From positions 1 to 6,056 of the forward strand of contig JASLFQ010000152.1 of assembly GCA_030150595.1 (NCBI GenBank): 6,056 nucleotides of DNA, in the 5' to 3' direction. The position numbers and the translations under genes were made by a program. The first letter of the stretch is position 1. Each line of letters starts with the position of its first letter. Source of the stretch: Aquirhabdus sp. (lineage in GTDB: Bacteria; Pseudomonadota; Gammaproteobacteria; Pseudomonadales; Moraxellaceae). Shown here in pieces: positions 4,875-6,056 of the stretch. The notes beneath the pieces were generated by a model. It was not told the DNA's origin. It saw nothing but the letters and a program-made list of their open reading frames with translations, and ran no database searches.

Positions 4875-5037
4875 TGTACCTATGGTAGATCTATAGAGGT
4901 GTACAGATTCTGTACCAGTCAACTATTCAAAATAGGCTCAATAAGTACACTTACTGTACCAGTAGCAGGATTAAAGCGGTCTTATTCCAGCCACTGGTAC
5001 AGATACTGTACGCATGACGATAAAAAACTGTACCAGT
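4875..5037. repeat. Array of GTACAG-N3-CTGTAC palindromes (operators or replication iterons)
   Basis: CTGTACCAGT occurs at 4910-4919, 4954-4963 and 5028-5037, and inverted at 4993-5002. Three sites are full 6-3-6 palindromes: GTACAG-ATT-CTGTAC (4901-4915), GTACAC-TTA-CTGTAC (4945-4959) and GTACAG-ATA-CTGTAC (4997-5011). A degenerate one (TGTACC-TAT-GGTAGA) is at 4875-4889. The first two full sites are 44 bp apart, about four helical turns; CTGTAC of the last two sites is 22 bp apart. The array fills the space between the winged-helix gene stop (5041) and the terminase-like gene. It could be an operator cluster for that gene, or iterons of an origin next to the replication-like gene. Confidence 0.7.
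4892..4922 (-). promoter_or_regulatory. Candidate promoter with palindrome in its spacer, driving the terminase-like gene
   Basis: On the minus strand TTGACT (4922-4917) could be a -35 and TCTATA (4897-4892) a -10, with a 19-base spacer that contains the palindrome GTACAG-AAT-CTGTAC. A long 19-bp spacer holding a dyad is the classical layout of MerR-activated promoters, and AlpA-type proteins share a MerR-like HTH. This is suggestive only. Confidence 0.3.
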
Positions 5038-5040
5038 GAG

Positions 5041-5466
5041 CTAACTTTGCGTCCATTCTTTCCACCCGCTAGACGGTGCGCGTGTTGATTGAACTTTGCC
5101 ACCACATTCATCAATTGCAAGATAAGTGACGGCGTATAGATTCGGCTTGTTTCTGTCGCCTGTGCTGAATACCACTTTACGCGTTGGCTCAATCCACCCA
5201 CGCGCCAATAACTCTTTAATGGCTTTATTCAAAGTTGCCTTTGAACCAAAACCCCACTGGTTAGCAATTGAAAACGACGCGCAAAGGTCACCATTATTTT
5301 TTGCCCCGCCTTCACCAAAAGTTAATTGAGAAAGCAGGCAAAAAAATAGTTTAGTGGCAATTGCGGATAATGTTTTAAAATTTTCTGATTGAAGTATCAC
5401 AGTAGGTAGAGCGACGAAAGTACCGCTGTCTCTTCTACCTATGGCTTTAAGCCTAGAGCGTGCCAT
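5041..5466 (-). CDS. Winged-helix (HTH) protein of a prophage/satellite family, possible replication protein
   Basis: A 141-residue soluble protein. I recognise a pattern widespread in proteobacterial prophage and satellite regions: F-ALP--IL-S--FK-LS--A-KL (17-40), KNNGDLCASFSIANQWGFGSK (57-76), TL-KAI-ELL-RGWIEPTR (78-96), then NKPNLYAVTYLAIDECGGK (106-124) and a late PSSGWKEW. Residues 57-100 read as a winged helix, the usual fold of replisome organisers and regulators. Its start overlaps the previous gene by 14 bp, with GGAG ten bases upstream, so translation is coupled. The palindrome array begins three bases after its stop, as with replication genes followed by iterons. The replication role is inferred from fold and position; family members are usually annotated hypothetical. 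Confidence 0.8.
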   Translation of the reverse strand: MARSRLKAIGRRDSGTFVALPTVILQSENFKTLSAIATKLFFCLLSQLTFGEGGAKNNGDLCASFSIANQWGFGSKATLNKAIKELLARGWIEPTRKVVFSTGDRNKPNLYAVTYLAIDECGGKVQSTRAPSSGWKEWTQS

Positions 5467-5776
5467 CTATGAGCCACTCCATAGCAAGTTGACGGTCTAA
5501 ATCAGTAAAAAAATAAATCCCATATCTGCATTTAATACCGTCTCTATCAAGTACATCGCACCACCTCATAGGACACTCAAAACCGCGCTTTCTAAGCTGA
5601 CTAACAACATTAGGGCTGTTTGTGCATCCGATAACGTCATCAAGCTTAATACGGCTAATTTCACCTCGGAATAGGATATTTATAGCGCGTATCCATCGCG
5701 GATTTTTACGTATTTTAGATGTGTTAGAATTAGCTCGCTGGGGCTTGGTCGGTAAAACGGCTAGGCTCTTTTTCAT
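5453..5776 (-). CDS. Small HTH-like phage/satellite protein
   Basis: A 107-residue protein. The ATG at 5776 follows GGAGGGG by six bases; an in-frame ATG at 5797 lies inside the AlpA-type gene and is less likely. The first 25 residues are basic and probably disordered. Residues 27-68 (RWIRAINILFRGEISRIKLDDVIGCTNSPNVVSQLRKRG) look like a winged-helix domain in which NSPNVVSQLRKRGFE would be the recognition part. A conserved-looking DRDGIKCRYGIYFFTDLDR and a final helix follow. Similar small proteins occur beside AlpA-type and winged-helix genes in prophages; their role is unknown to me. The start is one base after the AlpA stop and the stop lies within the next gene, a tightly coupled operon. 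Confidence 0.75.
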   Translation of the reverse strand: MKKSLAVLPTKPQRANSNTSKIRKNPRWIRAINILFRGEISRIKLDDVIGCTNSPNVVSQLRKRGFECPMRWCDVLDRDGIKCRYGIYFFTDLDRQLAMEWLIDGTL

Positions 5777-5777
5777 T

Positions 5778-5984
5778 TCAAGCCCCTCCATTATCAACAG
5801 CTTTACTCTGCGACTCCAACCATTCCAAAACCTCTGAATTTTTGAAACAAGTCATGCAACCAATTTTTTTTGGCGCGGGAAATTTTCCCTCGTTGATTAG
5901 CTTGCGTAATGTAGTGCGCTTGAATGGAAGGTGTGGTAGTAGGTCATTTGTGCGTGACATACCAATAATTGAAAGTTCTGACAT
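5778..5984 (-). CDS. AlpA-family phage/satellite regulatory protein
   Basis: A 68-residue protein. The ATG at 5984 has CGGAG eight bases upstream; an ATG at 6002 is possible but has no clear ribosome site. It has the compact MerR-like HTH of AlpA and excisionase proteins: LLPHLPFKRTTLRKLINEGKFPAPKKIG (15-42) followed by FKNSEVLEWLESQ (47-59). Usual members read ...STIYRLI-EG-FP-PVKLG...W---EV-EWL. AlpA-type proteins activate integrase or excision genes, or act as recombination directionality factors in P4-like satellites and islands. It is the first visible gene of the minus-strand operon, so it probably governs excision and expression of the element. Confidence 0.85.
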   Translation of the reverse strand: MSELSIIGMSRTNDLLPHLPFKRTTLRKLINEGKFPAPKKIGCMTCFKNSEVLEWLESQSKAVDNGGA

Positions 5985-6020
5985 GAATAAAACTCCGTAC
6001 ATTAGCGTGCAGAATTGCCG

Positions 6021-6032
6021 CTGTTCGTACAG
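6021..6032. promoter_or_regulatory. Palindrome CTGT-TCGT-ACAG upstream of the AlpA-type gene
   Basis: A 4-4-4 dyad lies 37 bp upstream of the AlpA-type start and contains GTACAG (6027-6032), the half-site of the array at 4875-5037. The shared half-site suggests one regulator acts at both places. The half-site is short and chance is possible. It is not a LexA box, which needs CTGT-N8-ACAG. Confidence 0.3.
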
Positions 6033-6056
6033 AATAATTAGATATTAAACATTGAT

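Larger units (their letters stand above)
3534..6056 (-). mobile_element. Putative compact phage-satellite-like integrative element (right end outside window)
   Basis: The left boundary is att core B with arm sites at 3616-3638. Inside are a cargo-like unknown gene (+), a terminase-small-subunit-like gene, a palindrome array, a winged-helix protein, a small HTH-like protein and an AlpA-type regulator (all -). This set without head, tail or large terminase genes resembles satellites that depend on a helper phage. If integration was into the 3' end of a minus-strand tRNA gene, the intact tRNA and the integrase gene should lie to the right of 6056. I do not match it to a named satellite family. 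Confidence 0.6.

Noticed and set aside
4901..4915. LexA (SOS) box
   Set aside because: The dyad reads ACAG-N3-CTGT, the reverse arrangement of CTGT-N8-ACAG.
4875..5037. CRISPR array
   Set aside because: The repeated units are short palindromes at uneven distances (44, 52, 22 bp) without repeat-spacer regularity or cas genes.
4791..5039. 82-codon plus-strand open frame through the palindrome array
   Set aside because: It is made largely of the repeats themselves, has no ribosome site, and overlaps the start of the terminase-like gene.

Overview
The window looks like a proteobacterial chromosome segment of moderate GC, perhaps betaproteobacterial. That guess rests only on the general style of the endonuclease, TetR and GGDEF proteins; no marker fixes the taxon. 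It has two halves that join at a complex integration site.

Left half (1-2877), ordinary host genes: the C-terminal part of a DNA/RNA non-specific endonuclease (+), a convergent TetR/AcrR repressor (-), an intergenic region of about 630 bp rich in operator-like palindromes (including a Fur-like box), and a six-TM diguanylate cyclase with intact GGDEF and I-site motifs (+), ending at a hairpin terminator.

Middle (2878-3728), no convincing gene: this is a layered tyrosine-recombinase attachment region. A core ACATATATGGTGCT, followed by sequence resembling the 3' end of a minus-strand tRNA gene, occurs twice (2898 and 3534). Each copy sits beside a hairpin terminator on one side. On the other side, exactly 69 bp away, is a pair of TTACC arm-type sites spaced 12 bp. 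A third arm-type block (3386-3434) matches the arms of the first copy at 22 of 25 positions. The simplest reading is that 2898-3547 is a gene-poor integrated mini-element of about 640 bp with arm sites at both ends, and that a second, larger element starts at the second core and runs off the right edge.

Right half (3534-6056), larger element: its visible genes look like a very compact phage satellite. A translationally coupled minus-strand operon encodes an AlpA-type regulator, a small HTH-like protein and a winged-helix protein of a family common in prophage and satellite regions. It is followed by an array of GTACAG/CTGTAC palindromes (operators or iterons) and a terminase-small-subunit-like gene. 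Next to the att site, in the place where satellites carry cargo, is an AT-rich plus-strand gene of unknown function. No capsid gene, large terminase or integrase is visible; an integrase would be expected to the right of the window. Inferred model: AlpA-type control of excision and late expression, the array as control region or origin, and the small terminase redirecting a helper phage's packaging to the element.
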